The notes beneath the pieces were generated by a model. The model searched no databases. It had not been told where the DNA came from and worked only from the letters and a program-made list of their open reading frames with translations. Position numbers and translations under genes: made by a program. Of a stretch of DNA of 64,000 nt, positions 9,683 through 18,624 are shown piece by piece. Position 1 is the stretch's first letter; every line of letters begins with the position of its first letter. The stretch comes from CAWAMR01 sp963783095 (GTDB lineage Bacteria; Planctomycetota; Planctomycetia; Gemmatales; Gemmataceae), in the NCBI GenBank assembly GCA_963783095.1, contig CAWAMR010000018.1, positions 186,001 through 250,000 on the forward strand, in the 5' to 3' direction.

Positions 9683-10908
9683 TCACTTCCCCAAATTCCA
9701 ATAGATCCGCGCATTGCCCGTTGCCCGTCCCACGGCAACGATGTCCGGCTTCCCATCTCCATCCAGATCGGCCACCGTCAGATCCTCTACCGCCACTTCG
9801 CCATTCTCAAGAATCTGCCGGGTCCACTTGAATTGATTCGCATCCGCCTTGTAAATACGGACGCCACATTTCTCGGTGAACTTGTCACCCTTGGCAGGAT
9901 TGTCGCGCACGCCAACGATGAGTTCATCGCTCCCATCGCCATCCAGATCAGCGCACCATACCGCATGGCCCCAACGGAGTTGCTCATCGAGTACTTGACG
10001 GTCCCATAATCCCTTTTTTGGTTCGATCGGCGGCGTATAAACGACTACCTGATTCCCATGCCAGGGTTCAATCGTAGCGATGAAGTTGAGATTATTCAGG
10101 TGGCCCATCTTGATTTCACTGGCTCCGCGATTGCTTTTCAAGTTCGCCTGATTGCCGTGCCCAGTTTCGTTGCCGTCCACTTCGCACCGGTTTTCTGAAG
10201 GTTGAAAACCCCTTCATACGCGGTGATGAGAATCTCGGCGGGATCATTCTTGGTTTTGCCCGGCATCGGCCAGAAATTGTGGCAGACGTGCAGTTCCTCC
10301 GACAACACCACGGGTTCCCAGGGACCACGCATCGGATCTTTCGGTATTGGATAAGCCAATATCCGGACAGGCCGGCCGTCCATCCAGTTTGCCCTGGCAC
10401 TGCTGTCTCGGCCCATCAACGGCACGAGCACGATGTACGGTTTCCCATCGCCCATCAGGTTCGGGACCGTGCGGACTCGGTGAACCATCGGCTCCTCGCC
10501 GATGGGATGCATCGTCCATTCTTCATCCGGATTCTTGCCGCGTTTGAGCCATTGTAAAGTGCCGCCCGACTTGGTGTTGAAGGGTGCCCAATCGGCACCG
10601 ATGACCAGATCGAGATGTCCATCCCCATCAACGTCGAGGGCAGTGATGCAGACGTTGTCGGGCTTGGTCGTCCCGGTCAGGATGGTGTGCATTTTCCAGG
10701 TGGGATTTTCGTACCAGATGATCCGATGTTTATCGACGACGACGATATCGGGCTTTTTGTCCTCGTTGATGTCGGCAACAATAACGGCGTAGCCGACTTT
10801 CAAATCGGTGGCGATTTCCTGAGTTTTGAACTTTGGAAAAGTTGGTTCTTCTGAATGAAGGGTTCCGAAAACGAGGAAGGAAACAAGCAATGAAAGCCCG
10901 AATCGCAT
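9683..10908 (-). CDS. secreted FG-GAP/VCBS repeat protein, one frameshift
   Basis: Exported beta-propeller-type protein. A signal peptide (MRFGLSLLVSFLVFG) begins at 10908. Calcium-binding type repeats recur: VADINEDKKPDIVVVD, ALDVDGDGHLDLVIGAD, CADLDGDGSDELIVGV and VADLDGDGKPDIVAVG, with C-terminal ARIYWNLGK. The frame changes near 10150 (10138-10908 then 9683-about 10150), and the sense runs straight on through GNQANLKSNRGASEIKMG, so one base is probably missing or extra. About 410 residues. These proteins are common secreted planctomycete products of unknown target. Confidence 0.8.
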
Positions 10909-11090
10909 GTTAGTCTCCGAAAAAGCGCGTAACCACAACTATAGCACACGTTTTATTCCATGAAAAACTTTTGAAAAATCGAATCAAATCCGCATTGATC
11001 CCCCTTGACCCAGCGCCAACAATGGAAGCATTCGCAGATTCTGTCTTCCAGGAAAATCCTGGAACATCTTCGGCGAATAACAGTATAAGT

Positions 11091-11210
11091 GTACTCCTCA
11101 CGCTCCGCATGAGGACTTCCCGAACCGCCTGAAGGCGGAACTACGAACCAATGGTTTCGTTCGTAGTTCCGCCTTTAGGCGGATTTCCTCATGCGGAGCA
11201 TGAGGAGTAC
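11091..11210. repeat. 120-bp intergenic inverted repeat
   Basis: Arms GTACTCCTCACGCTCCGCAT.. (11091-11115) and ..ATGCGGAGCATGAGGAGTAC (11186-11210) are almost perfect complements, with an inner pair around CGCCTGAAGGCGGAACTACG and its complement. It ends 28 bases before the MotA/TolQ-like start, in the divergent gap that follows the FG-GAP promoter side. Confidence 0.85.
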
Positions 11211-11238
11211 AATTGAATCCCCCTGGATAAATTCTGCT

Positions 11239-12045
11239 ATGCCGATAACCCCGTCACAAAAACCCAGCCGAGAATGGCTTTGGCTGATCCTCTCCATTCT
11301 CCTCGTCGGAGGGATAACCGTTCCGCTCTGGCAATGGGCCGCTCCTGCGGAAAACTCGATCGAATATTGGAAAAAATGGACACCGCAGCGAATCGCCAAG
11401 CTGCTTCTGGGCCCGGAACAAATCCTTTGCTATTTCTGTTTCATCTGGGCGGGCCTGATGTTGATGCACCGTCAGCGTGAAGTCGCCCGCCAACGCCGGG
11501 CATTCGGTTTTGACTTGCTCCCGACCGAAGAAGGTGCACGCATCCTTCCGGAAGATGCTCGCCCGCTGGCGCGGAAAGTCGAGGCATCGATCCGTCAGCG
11601 CCCGTACATTCTCGGCAAGATGATCCAGATGGCCCTGACGAAATTCGCCATTAGCCGAAAAGCTCCCGATGTCGGCGAAGTCGTCCGAACCCAGGCAGAG
11701 GTCGAGCAAAATCGCCTCGTAACCAGCATGGGTACTATTTCTTATCTTATCTGGGCCATCCCAGCGATCGGGTTTCTCGGAACGGTTCGCGGACTGGCCG
11801 GCGGTATGAGCATGGGTGCAGACCAAAAACGGCCCGAATTCATGAAGCAAGTTACCGACCAACTCGGCATTGCCTTCGATTGCACCTTCGTGGCTCTGGC
11901 ATTGAGCGTGGTACTGATGGCACTATTACACATGGTCCAAAAAGCAGAGGAACTGCTGGTGATCGATTGCCAGCAGTATTGTCAGGAACATTTGCTCTTA
12001 CGGCTCTACGATCCCCAGACGGAAGTAGCCGAGGCCACTTATTAG
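11239..12045 (+). CDS. MotA/TolQ/ExbB-type proton channel protein
   Basis: A 268-residue inner-membrane protein. A first helix at about residues 14-32 (LILSILLVGGITVPLW) and a second at about 60-78 precede a cytoplasmic stretch. The family signature follows: SMGTISYLIWAIPAIGFLGTVRGLAGGMS, interrupted at DQKRPEF, then ITDQLGIAFDCTFVALALSVVLMAL-type helices. It likely forms an ion-conducting stator-like complex with a partner; the downstream VWA protein has the short TolR/MotB-like N-terminal helix. The start at 11239 (MPITPSQKP) places the first helix correctly. Intact, first gene of a three-gene operon. Confidence 0.85.
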   Translation: MPITPSQKPSREWLWLILSILLVGGITVPLWQWAAPAENSIEYWKKWTPQRIAKLLLGPEQILCYFCFIWAGLMLMHRQREVARQRRAFGFDLLPTEEGARILPEDARPLARKVEASIRQRPYILGKMIQMALTKFAISRKAPDVGEVVRTQAEVEQNRLVTSMGTISYLIWAIPAIGFLGTVRGLAGGMSMGADQKRPEFMKQVTDQLGIAFDCTFVALALSVVLMALLHMVQKAEELLVIDCQQYCQEHLLLRLYDPQTEVAEATY

Positions 12046-12116
12046 TTTTGAAATGCTATACTATCTTGACCTTATTCTAACGAACATCTTGGATTCCCGA
12101 AACAAGGATGCCGTTT

Positions 12117-13364
12117 ATGGCCTGGGTTAGCTGGAATCGAAAGTCACCCACCGAAGCCAATCGGGAAAACGCGATCCTGGGCGTCGATCTCAATGCCGCT
12201 CGCGTGCCTGCGCTGCAATGGGACGAGCCAGTCGAACTCGGGTCATCTTGCTCGAAGATCCCCATCTCGATTTGCCTCTGGCACTCAATCTGGAGAATCG
12301 CACACCGGTTGTGGGACACGCCGGTTTGCGGATTTGCCGGAAACTTCCACATCTGTCATGCACCGGCTATCTACCCTTTCTGGGCCACACCCGCGAATGG
12401 CAGGGCGGACGACATCGATTGGATTCGCAGGCTGCTCTCGCTCATGTTCTTGAAAGACTCCGCACGCTTACCAGTTCATTTGAATCTATTTCCCTGGCAC
12501 TGCCGCCCTATTTGACGCTCTCGCAAGTCAATCGGCTCACGGCTCTTGCGACCAAATATCGATGGCCCTTGGGTGGAACTGCCGTCAACTCCCTGGCACT
12601 TGCAGCGGAACGTGCCGGCAAAGTTTTGGGCGATGTCTCCGAGGACGCACCGGCCGGCAATGATCGAGTCATTCCGATGCACCGATCGGGAGGACTGGCA
12701 GGTGCCACGATCTTGATCCTGGATGCCGATGATTTCGCCCTGTGCGGCTCCGTGGTCCGGGTCGAGCGCGATCAGGTTCATCTCAAGGGCACGGGAACCT
12801 GGTCGAAACTGGGCATGAAGAACTGGAAAGATCGCATGCTGGATGCCTTGTGCGATCGCTGCATTCGGCTCTGCCGCCGCGATCCTGCGCGATTCCGCCG
12901 AGGCCGAGCAGGAAATCTACGAGCAACTCGATATCGCCATGGATCGCATCCGCGCTGGGCAAAAAGTCTCGCTGACGGTCCGAGCCTTCCACTGGTATCA
13001 GGACATCGAACACCATGCCAGCGAATTTGAAACCTACTGTTCCGCATTCCTGAAGCAATCGGTGGAAGCGGTTCGAGATCTCCTGGCATCTGCCGGGATG
13101 TCGGATCCACCCGATGCCGTCTGGCTTACCCACGACGCGGGCAGATTGCCGGGATTGGGAGGAGCGCTCCATCAGCACATGTCGGAGCGAACGCGCGTAA
13201 GCATCATGCAGCCTGAAGCCGTTGCGATCGCCGTGGCGAACCTCGGCGAACGCCGAAAAACCGGAGCAGTGCCGAAAACGCATCTGGATACATCGATCCC
13301 GATCGCCCTGCCGCTGGGCGATGCCACAAAAGTCCAGGCACCAGCAACCAAAGCCCGAAGATGA
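12117..13364 (+). CDS. Hsp70/actin-fold ATPase-like protein, frameshifted
   Basis: About 415 residues over three frame segments (12117-about 12240, about 12243-12893, about 12890-13364). The start shows the actin-fold phosphate-1 type ILGVDLNAARVPAL, the middle has ILILDADDFALCGSVV (phosphate-2 like) and LPPYLTLSQVNRL, and the end has TVRAFHWYQDIEHH and VWLTHDAGRLPGLGGAL (adenosine-loop like). This matches a planctomycete Hsp70-family group without the canonical substrate-binding domain. An alternative start lies at 12108. Sitting between a TolQ-like channel gene and a VWA gene, it may assemble or energise a membrane complex; that role is inference. Confidence 0.65.
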
Positions 13365-13374
13365 ATGCGATAAA

Positions 13375-13510
13375 CTAACCACAGAGTCACAGAGGACACA
13401 GAGAAAATCCAACGGAGCTTGTGGCGTTATAGAAGTGCAAGGCTACTTTTCGCGGACACTGCAGGCTCGGTGATATGTCTTCTCTGTGTCCCCTGTGACT
13501 CTGTGGTTAG
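13375..13510. repeat. inverted repeat, CTAACCACAGAGTCACAGAG family, copy 1
   Basis: Arms at 13375-13405 and 13480-13510 pair over about 30 bases with few mismatches. The right arm ends 37 bases before the VWA start codon. The same arm sequence recurs at 39079-39262, also just upstream of a start codon. Confidence 0.85.
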
Positions 13511-13546
13511 TCTGGTTTTTGTTCCTAAACTACGACCCGGATAACC

Positions 13547-15028
13547 ATGAGAAATCGTCATAAAGCGCCGACTCTCGTCAGCATGTGGATGCTCGATGTT
13601 TTTTGTTGCGCTCTGGGATGCGTCACATTGCTGTGGCTCGACAAAACCCGGCAGGCAGCGATCTCGGCCGAGGAATCGGAGAAGGTCAGCATCGAACTGA
13701 GCCAGAGCGAGCAAAGCCTCTTCGACGCCACCCTGGACAATCTGAACCTCAACGCCAGAATCGATGAAACCTCGAATACGCTTGCGCTGGCGAGGAAGGA
13801 ACGAGATGCCCTCGCCCGACAACTGGCGCTGGTCCGGGAAGAACGCGACTCCACCGCAAAGAATCTGGCGCTTGCTGAAGATCAGGTCAAGGCCACCGAT
13901 GCGGAATTGCTTGTGGCCAAGAAGAAGATTGATGACGCGACCAAGGCAAGTCGGGCCACGACGGCAGAGTTGTTAGCCGCCAAGAAGAAGATCGATGAAA
14001 CCGCCAAATCGGCAACGGCATTGCGCGGCCAGGTTGCTGCGGCCGAGGATGAACTTCAGAAAAAGCAAAAGGAACTCGAATCGTTGACGCGCAAAGTCAC
14101 CAAGGCGCAAACCGAATCGGACGACCTGCAGCGCATGTTGCGCGAACGCGAGCAACTTCGTGCCGAGAGCGCCAAAGCGGCCAATGCCGCCGGCGCACGA
14201 GCAGCTTCGCTCGAAAAGAAATATATTGCTGCGGAAAAGAAACTCGATACGTTGATGCGAAGCCAGACCGATGCCGCCAAAATGCAGGCACGGGTTTCGG
14301 AGCTGGAAAAAGAGCTGTCGCACGACAACGCCATGATCGTCGATCTTCAGGGCGAAAAAGCCAAGCTTGCCGACAAAATCAACAAAATTCAAATCGAGGC
14401 GGAACAGAAGTTCGCAGGCATTGCCATGACCGGCAAGCGCGTTGTCTTCCTGGTCGATATGTCCGGAAGCATGGATCGCACCGATTATGACACGCTCGAT
14501 CCCACCAAATGGCCGACCGTGCGCGAGACGCTCATCAAGATCATGCGTTCCCTGCCGGACTTGGAGAAATTCCAGATTCTCGTCTTTTCCACCCGGGCGA
14601 ATTATCTGATCGGCAACGGCGTGGATTGGTTGACCTACGACAAGGATAAGAGCATTGATACCGTCCGAAAAAGCCTGGCTGCCGTCAAACCGGTCGGCGA
14701 TACCAATATGTATGCTGCATTGCAGGAAGCATTTCGTTACCGCGACAGGGGATTGGACACCATCTATCTTCTCTCCGACGGTTTGCCGACCTCCGGGCCC
14801 GGCTTGACGGCGTCGGAAGAAAAACTGAGTGAAACAGACCGCGGCAATCTGCTGGGCAAGCACATCCGGCGGGTCTTGAATCAGACCTGGAACAAGCCGA
14901 GTATTCGGCAGCCTCGCGTCCGCATTAACGCGATTGGCTTCTTCTACGAGAGTCCCGATGTCGGTGCATTCTTGTGGGCATTAACTCGCGAAAATGACGG
15001 CAGCTTCGTGGGCATGAGTAAACCGTAA
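13547..15028 (+). CDS. membrane-anchored coiled-coil VWA-domain protein
   Basis: A 493-residue protein. The N-terminal membrane segment (MWMLDVFCCALGCVTLLWL, residues 12-30) is followed by about 260 residues of Ala/Glu/Lys-rich coiled coil and then a von Willebrand A domain from about residue 300. The metal-binding site is FLVDMSGSMD (DxSxS), with the MIDAS Thr likely in GDTNMYAAL and the Asp in LLSDGLPTSGPG. VWA domains bind protein partners through a divalent metal. The layout (short anchor, long periplasmic coiled coil, terminal domain) resembles TolR/MotB-like partners and fits the TolQ-like gene upstream. Intact, with normal codon use. Confidence 0.85.
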   Translation: MRNRHKAPTLVSMWMLDVFCCALGCVTLLWLDKTRQAAISAEESEKVSIELSQSEQSLFDATLDNLNLNARIDETSNTLALARKERDALARQLALVREERDSTAKNLALAEDQVKATDAELLVAKKKIDDATKASRATTAELLAAKKKIDETAKSATALRGQVAAAEDELQKKQKELESLTRKVTKAQTESDDLQRMLREREQLRAESAKAANAAGARAASLEKKYIAAEKKLDTLMRSQTDAAKMQARVSELEKELSHDNAMIVDLQGEKAKLADKINKIQIEAEQKFAGIAMTGKRVVFLVDMSGSMDRTDYDTLDPTKWPTVRETLIKIMRSLPDLEKFQILVFSTRANYLIGNGVDWLTYDKDKSIDTVRKSLAAVKPVGDTNMYAALQEAFRYRDRGLDTIYLLSDGLPTSGPGLTASEEKLSETDRGNLLGKHIRRVLNQTWNKPSIRQPRVRINAIGFFYESPDVGAFLWALTRENDGSFVGMSKP

Positions 15029-15121
15029 TGTGCGCAAGTAGGCCAAATGATGACGTTGCTCTTTTGAGGTGATTGTCTGGTATCCGGTGTAGGAGAACAG
15101 CGGTCATCTCGGTTTCCGCTA

Positions 15122-15159
15122 GAGGTTCCCGTTTTGGCTCGTTGCCAGGCGGGAGCCTC
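15122..15159. terminator. hairpin between convergent genes
   Basis: GAGGTTCCCG (15122-15131) pairs with CGGGAGCCTC (15150-15159) through one G-U pair across an 18-base loop. It lies between the ends of the VWA gene and the coiled-coil gene. No long T-run follows, so the terminator call is moderate. Confidence 0.5.
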
Positions 15160-15173
15160 GTTTGCTATGCGGT

Positions 15174-15830
15174 TTAAATCGGACGAAAGAACAATAGCCG
15201 AATCAGGACGGCAACAGATGCGGTCAACATAATCCCGAACATCCACTTCACATGACGCATGTCCGCAGCGTGTTCCGTATTGTATTGCTTCATCTCCTGG
15301 CGGAGCAATTCGGTGGTGCTCTCCAGTTTTTGCGTAATTTCTTGCTTGACGGCAGCAACCTCCTGCTTGACGGCAGCAATATCCTGTTTGAGTTCTTGCT
15401 TGACTGAGGCCACTTCTTGCCTACCGGCAGCGATATCGTGTTTGAGTTCCTGCTTGACGGCAGCGATTTCCTGCTTCAGTTCCTGCTCGACGGAAGCAAT
15501 ATCCTGTTTGAGTTCTTGCTTGGCTGAGGCCATTTCCTGCCTAACTGCAGTGATATCCTGTTTGAGTTCCTGCTTGACGGCAGCGATATCCTGCTTGACG
15601 GAAGCAATATCCTGTTTGAGTTCTTGCTTGACGGCAGCAATCTCGTGGCCGAGGTTACCAATATCCTGTTTGGTTGAAACTTCTTGGAAGAAAAACTGCA
15701 AAGCGTCGGTCAACGCGGTGACCTGGGCTTCGACCTGCTCGTCGGAAACGCCGGCCTGCTTTAGTTGCTTGGCATATTTGAAAGTGTCGAACGTGGCCGC
15801 TGGCATGGGAACCTCACTCGTTTCACTCAT
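15174..15830 (-). CDS. DUF1640-like coiled-coil protein with C-terminal membrane anchor
   Basis: A 218-residue protein. The N-terminus (FDTFKYAKQLKQAGVSDEQVEAQ) resembles the DUF1640/CCDC90 start. A long coiled coil follows, built from nearly identical units of the type IAAVKQELKQD with a basic 11-residue period and occasional 7-residue extensions (about residues 65-175). The C-terminus has one helix (WMFGIMLTASVAVLIRLLFF) with a short basic end, so it is tail-anchored. Bacterial function is not established. The DNA repeats (15330-15640) are similar enough to cause misassembly or length variation. Intact as given. Confidence 0.65.
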   Translation of the reverse strand: MSETSEVPMPAATFDTFKYAKQLKQAGVSDEQVEAQVTALTDALQFFFQEVSTKQDIGNLGHEIAAVKQELKQDIASVKQDIAAVKQELKQDITAVRQEMASAKQELKQDIASVEQELKQEIAAVKQELKHDIAAGRQEVASVKQELKQDIAAVKQEVAAVKQEITQKLESTTELLRQEMKQYNTEHAADMRHVKWMFGIMLTASVAVLIRLLFFRPI

Positions 15831-15882
15831 TCTATGGGCTGCTGAAGGAAAGCGATAGCCCGACGATTTTGGATTCCTCCAA

Positions 15883-15888
15883 TATAAT
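15883..15888 (+). promoter_or_regulatory. possible -10 element for the SelW-like gene
   Basis: A perfect TATAAT lies 38 bases before the ATG at 15926. No good -35 hexamer sits at 16-18 bases upstream, so the call rests on the -10 alone. Confidence 0.3.
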
Positions 15889-15925
15889 AACTGCGCCTGT
15901 GTTAATCTGTTTCGAGGAGTCTACC

Positions 15926-16162
15926 ATGAATATCGAACTGAAATACTGTTCCGTATGAAACTATGAGCCGAAAGCCGTCAGTTTGACGAGCAACTTGCTG
16001 AACACTTTCAAGCAAAAAATCAAAGATTTCAAGCTCATTCCCGCCGGCGGCGGTTGTTTTGAGGTCAGCATCAACGGCGAGCTGGTCTACTCGAAACTTG
16101 CCACGCACGAGTTCCCCGAAGAACGAGCCATCGTTGATGCCGTGCGGACGCGAATGAAATGA
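15926..16162 (+). CDS. SelW/Rdx-family selenoprotein with in-frame TGA (Sec)
   Basis: A 78-codon frame hidden from standard ORF calling by a TGA at codon 11 (15956-15958). It reads MNIELKYCSV-U-NYEPKAVS and continues without another stop to TGA at 16160-16162. After the redox motif come LIPAGGGCFEVSINGELVYS and HEFPEERAIVDAV, which match the Rdx (SelT/SelW/SelH) thioredoxin-like fold along its full length. In the family the redox motif is CxxC or CxxU, and TGA falls exactly on the second position (Cys8-x-x-Sec11). GAGGAG lies 8 bases before the ATG. Expected role: small selenol/thiol redox protein. The alternative, a point error in a Cys codon, cannot be excluded from one sequence. No Sec machinery genes are in the window. 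Confidence 0.8.
15974..15991 (+). promoter_or_regulatory. candidate bacterial SECIS stem-loop
   Basis: Starting 16 bases after the TGA, GCCGTCA / TGACG-A-GC can form a 7-bp stem with one bulged A and a GTT apical loop. Bacterial SECIS elements lie within the first 40 bases after UGA and expose a GU in a small loop, so position and loop fit. The sequence also codes for AVSLTS, so some structure could be chance. Confidence 0.45.
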
Positions 16163-16178
16163 CCCAGGTAGCCTGAGA

Positions 16179-17555
16179 TTATTCGATCATCGGCTTTTGT
16201 TTGTCGCGACTCTCGCGGATCGTGACGGTCAGGATCAGCAAGCCCCCGATGAACAAGGCTACGGCCATGATGATGTAGCCGCCCATGAAGCTATGGGTGG
16301 CCGTCTCCACCTCTCCAATGATGCTGGGCCCGGCAAAGCCGCCGAGATTACCGACGGAATTGATCAGCGCGATACCAGCTGCGGCTGCGGCACCGGTGAG
16401 GAATACCGGCGGAATCGTCCAGAATATCGGCAGCATGGACTTCATCCCTGTGAGCGTTACGGTCACGCCCGCGAGAAAGACCCAACGTGCATAGTGGGCG
16501 GGGATGTCCAACTTTCCAGACGTAACCAGGGCAATCGTCAACCAACCCAGCGCTGCCGTGAAGGCTGCGCCGGCGAGATGCCAGCGGCGTTCGCCGGTTC
16601 GATCGGAGTGTCTGCCGACAAGAATCATGCCGGCCAGGGCAAACACGGCCGGTGCTGCCGCCAGAAGACCAATCCGGGATTCCGACCAATCCTGAAACTG
16701 ACTTTTCAGGAATGTCGGGATATAGAAGCCGTAGCTGTTATCGCCCATGGCGACCGTGAAATAGATCGCAATCAGCAGCCAGACGCGAAGATCGAGAAAG
16801 GCAGCGCGCAGCGAATAACCGCGGCGGTGCGGCAGGTTCTTGCGGTCGTTCTCGATTTGCTCGGCCAGCCAGGTTCGCTCCTTGTGCGTCAACCAGCGGG
16901 CCTGGTGAGGGCGGTCGGTAAGGTACCACAGAGTGACGAACCCCAGGGCAACGGCGGGCAGTCCTTCGAGCAAGAAAACCCATTGCCAGCCCCACAACCC
17001 GCCGACGTGGTCCATGTTCTTAACAATGAAGCCCGAAAGGGGGTTACCCACCAAACCGGCAATGACGCCGCCCAGCATGAAATTCGCAATCGCTCGAGCT
17101 CGCACGCGAGCGGGGAACCAATCGTTGAGGTAGTAGATGATCCCTGGAAAGAAGCCTGCCTCAGCGACGCCAAGCAACACCCGTAATACCGCGAAACTCC
17201 AGGGCCCGGTGACAAACATCATCGCGGCCGAGATGAGGCCCCAGCTCACCATGATGTGCGCGATCCAGATGCGCGCTCCAATCCTCGCCAGGATGAGATT
17301 GCTCGGCACCTCGAAAACGAGGTAGCCGAGGTAGAAGATGCCGGCCCCCAGCCCATAGGCGTTTTTGTCGAGAATGTTCTGCTTATCGACCATCTGCAAC
17401 TTGGCCATGCCGATGTTGGTACGGTCGATCAGGTTGATGACGTAGAGGAGGAAAAGAAAAGGCAGGAGCCGTAACGACACTTTGCGAAACACGGACGACT
17501 CGATTGAGCGCGATGCGGCGCGGCCTCTGCTTCGGCAATGATCGACATGCAGCAC
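16179..17555 (-). CDS. MFS transporter, anion:cation symporter (ACS) type
   Basis: A 458-residue inner-membrane transporter with about twelve helices. Typical ACS features are LPFLFLLYVINLIDRTNIGMAKL in helix 1, GIFYLGYLVFEVPSNLIL, the RVLLGVAEAGFFPGIIYYL motif and DWFPARVRARA between helices. A cytoplasmic loop around NDRKNLPHRRGYS separates the two halves. Relatives move galactonate, tartrate, phthalate and similar organic anions; the substrate here is unknown. The start at 17555 adds about 20 soluble residues, and a later start is possible. Convergent with the SelW-like gene (16-base gap). Intact. Confidence 0.88.
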   Translation of the reverse strand: MLHVDHCRSRGRAASRSIESSVFRKVSLRLLPFLFLLYVINLIDRTNIGMAKLQMVDKQNILDKNAYGLGAGIFYLGYLVFEVPSNLILARIGARIWIAHIMVSWGLISAAMMFVTGPWSFAVLRVLLGVAEAGFFPGIIYYLNDWFPARVRARAIANFMLGGVIAGLVGNPLSGFIVKNMDHVGGLWGWQWVFLLEGLPAVALGFVTLWYLTDRPHQARWLTHKERTWLAEQIENDRKNLPHRRGYSLRAAFLDLRVWLLIAIYFTVAMGDNSYGFYIPTFLKSQFQDWSESRIGLLAAAPAVFALAGMILVGRHSDRTGERRWHLAGAAFTAALGWLTIALVTSGKLDIPAHYARWVFLAGVTVTLTGMKSMLPIFWTIPPVFLTGAAAAAGIALINSVGNLGGFAGPSIIGEVETATHSFMGGYIIMAVALFIGGLLILTVTIRESRDKQKPMIE

Positions 17556-17725
17556 CCTTGCTTCCGGGAGAGGAAGAAAACGACGGGGAACTCTTTTCGA
17601 TTCAGCATACAGGATTAGCCAAGTCCATCAACTCCGCCACTTCCTCACGGGCTTTCTCGTCGAATCAAAGACATCGCGAGAACGAGGAGAAAAGGGAGAA
17701 AGAATCGAAGATTTGATTGGTCGTA

Positions 17726-17895
17726 TTATCTGACTACTTTGACTATCGACACGCGCTCCATGTCGGGAACCGTTGGTGCGATCTGCGTTTTTCCGTGAAC
17801 GACGTCATTGCTGAGGGCTTTTTGTTTGTCGATGCTGTGAGCGAAAAGTAGCCAAATGCGTGTCTTGGCTACTCTTGCTTGTGCAAATCAACACA
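17726..17895 (-). pseudogene. possible 3' remnant of an unknown gene
   Basis: In the 360-base gap between the MFS and peroxiredoxin genes, the minus strand holds a 55-codon open stretch ending in TAA at 17726-17728. It contains RIWLLFAHSIDKQKAL, then HGKTQIAPTVPDMERV. It has no start codon and a stop lies directly upstream. The composition is protein-like but I do not recognise the family. The rest of the gap shows nothing. Confidence 0.2.
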
Positions 17896-17919
17896 GTGTT
17901 AAGCAGCGACCTGGGTTAC

Positions 17920-18502
17920 TTACTTCAGATCCTCGACCAGCTTCAAAATCTTCTTGCTATCCTCGGCAGCAGTAACCTTCGAATCTTTCGCAGCGATCTT
18001 GCCGTCTTTCCCAATAACGAATGTCCAGCGCCTGAATGGTGACGCCCCGTGTCAGTTCCACAGGTTTGCCGCTCGCATCCTTGGATTTGATGGTCTTGGG
18101 GCCTGGTGTCATCGGCACGCCGAACTTGGTTGCCACCGCTCCGGTTTCATCCGCGAGCAACGTGAAATTCAGCTTGTGAACTTCCTTGAAAACCTGATGA
18201 TTCATGGCGCTGTCGCCACTGACACCGATGACCTCAACGCCTTTGTCGGTCAGTTTTTTCATGTCGTCGCGGAAGCCGCAGGCTTGCTTGGTGCAGCCGC
18301 CCGTCAGGTCAGCGGGGTAGAAATAAACCACCACCACCTTTTTGCCGATATGATCGGCCGACTTCCAGGTCTTGCCCTGATCGTCGGTGCTTTCAAAACT
18401 TGGTGCGGAATCGCCGACCTTCAGTTCGACCTTTTCGGCCGCGGTCGTTCGCCCGACCGCCATCGCCAGAACCGCGACGGCAACTGTGAAGAACATTTTC
18501 AT
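17920..18502 (-). CDS. exported peroxiredoxin (PrxQ/BCP type), one frameshift
   Basis: Thiol peroxidase reducing H2O2 and organic peroxides. A signal peptide (MKMFFTVAVAVLAMAVGRTTA) is followed by GDSAPSFESTDDQGK and the active site YFYPADLTGGCTKQACGFRDD, with peroxidatic and resolving cysteines five apart as in PrxQ. GVSGDSAMNHQVF and LLADETGAVATKFGV follow. After GVTIQ the frame changes near 18030; the other frame continues RWTFVIGKDGKI and ends KKILKLVEDLK at 17920. One indel thus explains the odd C-terminus seen in the uninterrupted frame. Both active-site residues are ordinary Cys codons. Confidence 0.85.
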
Positions 18503-18624
18503 CGATTGAATCTCCCTGGTGTGTGAAGCCCTGTCTGCGCGAAATCGATAATCTCGCGATGTTTTGTGCCTTGCCGAAGCTATGTTTTATAGGGCGAGGC
18601 CGTCATCAGCCATAAAAGGGATCC

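Noticed and set aside
15902..16108. Minus-strand 68-codon frame over the SelW-like gene
   Set aside because: It has no family features and is the shadow of the plus-strand reading that matches Rdx proteins.
17920..18502. Possible selenocysteine in the peroxiredoxin
   Set aside because: Both active-site positions are ordinary Cys codons and the odd C-terminus is explained by one indel.
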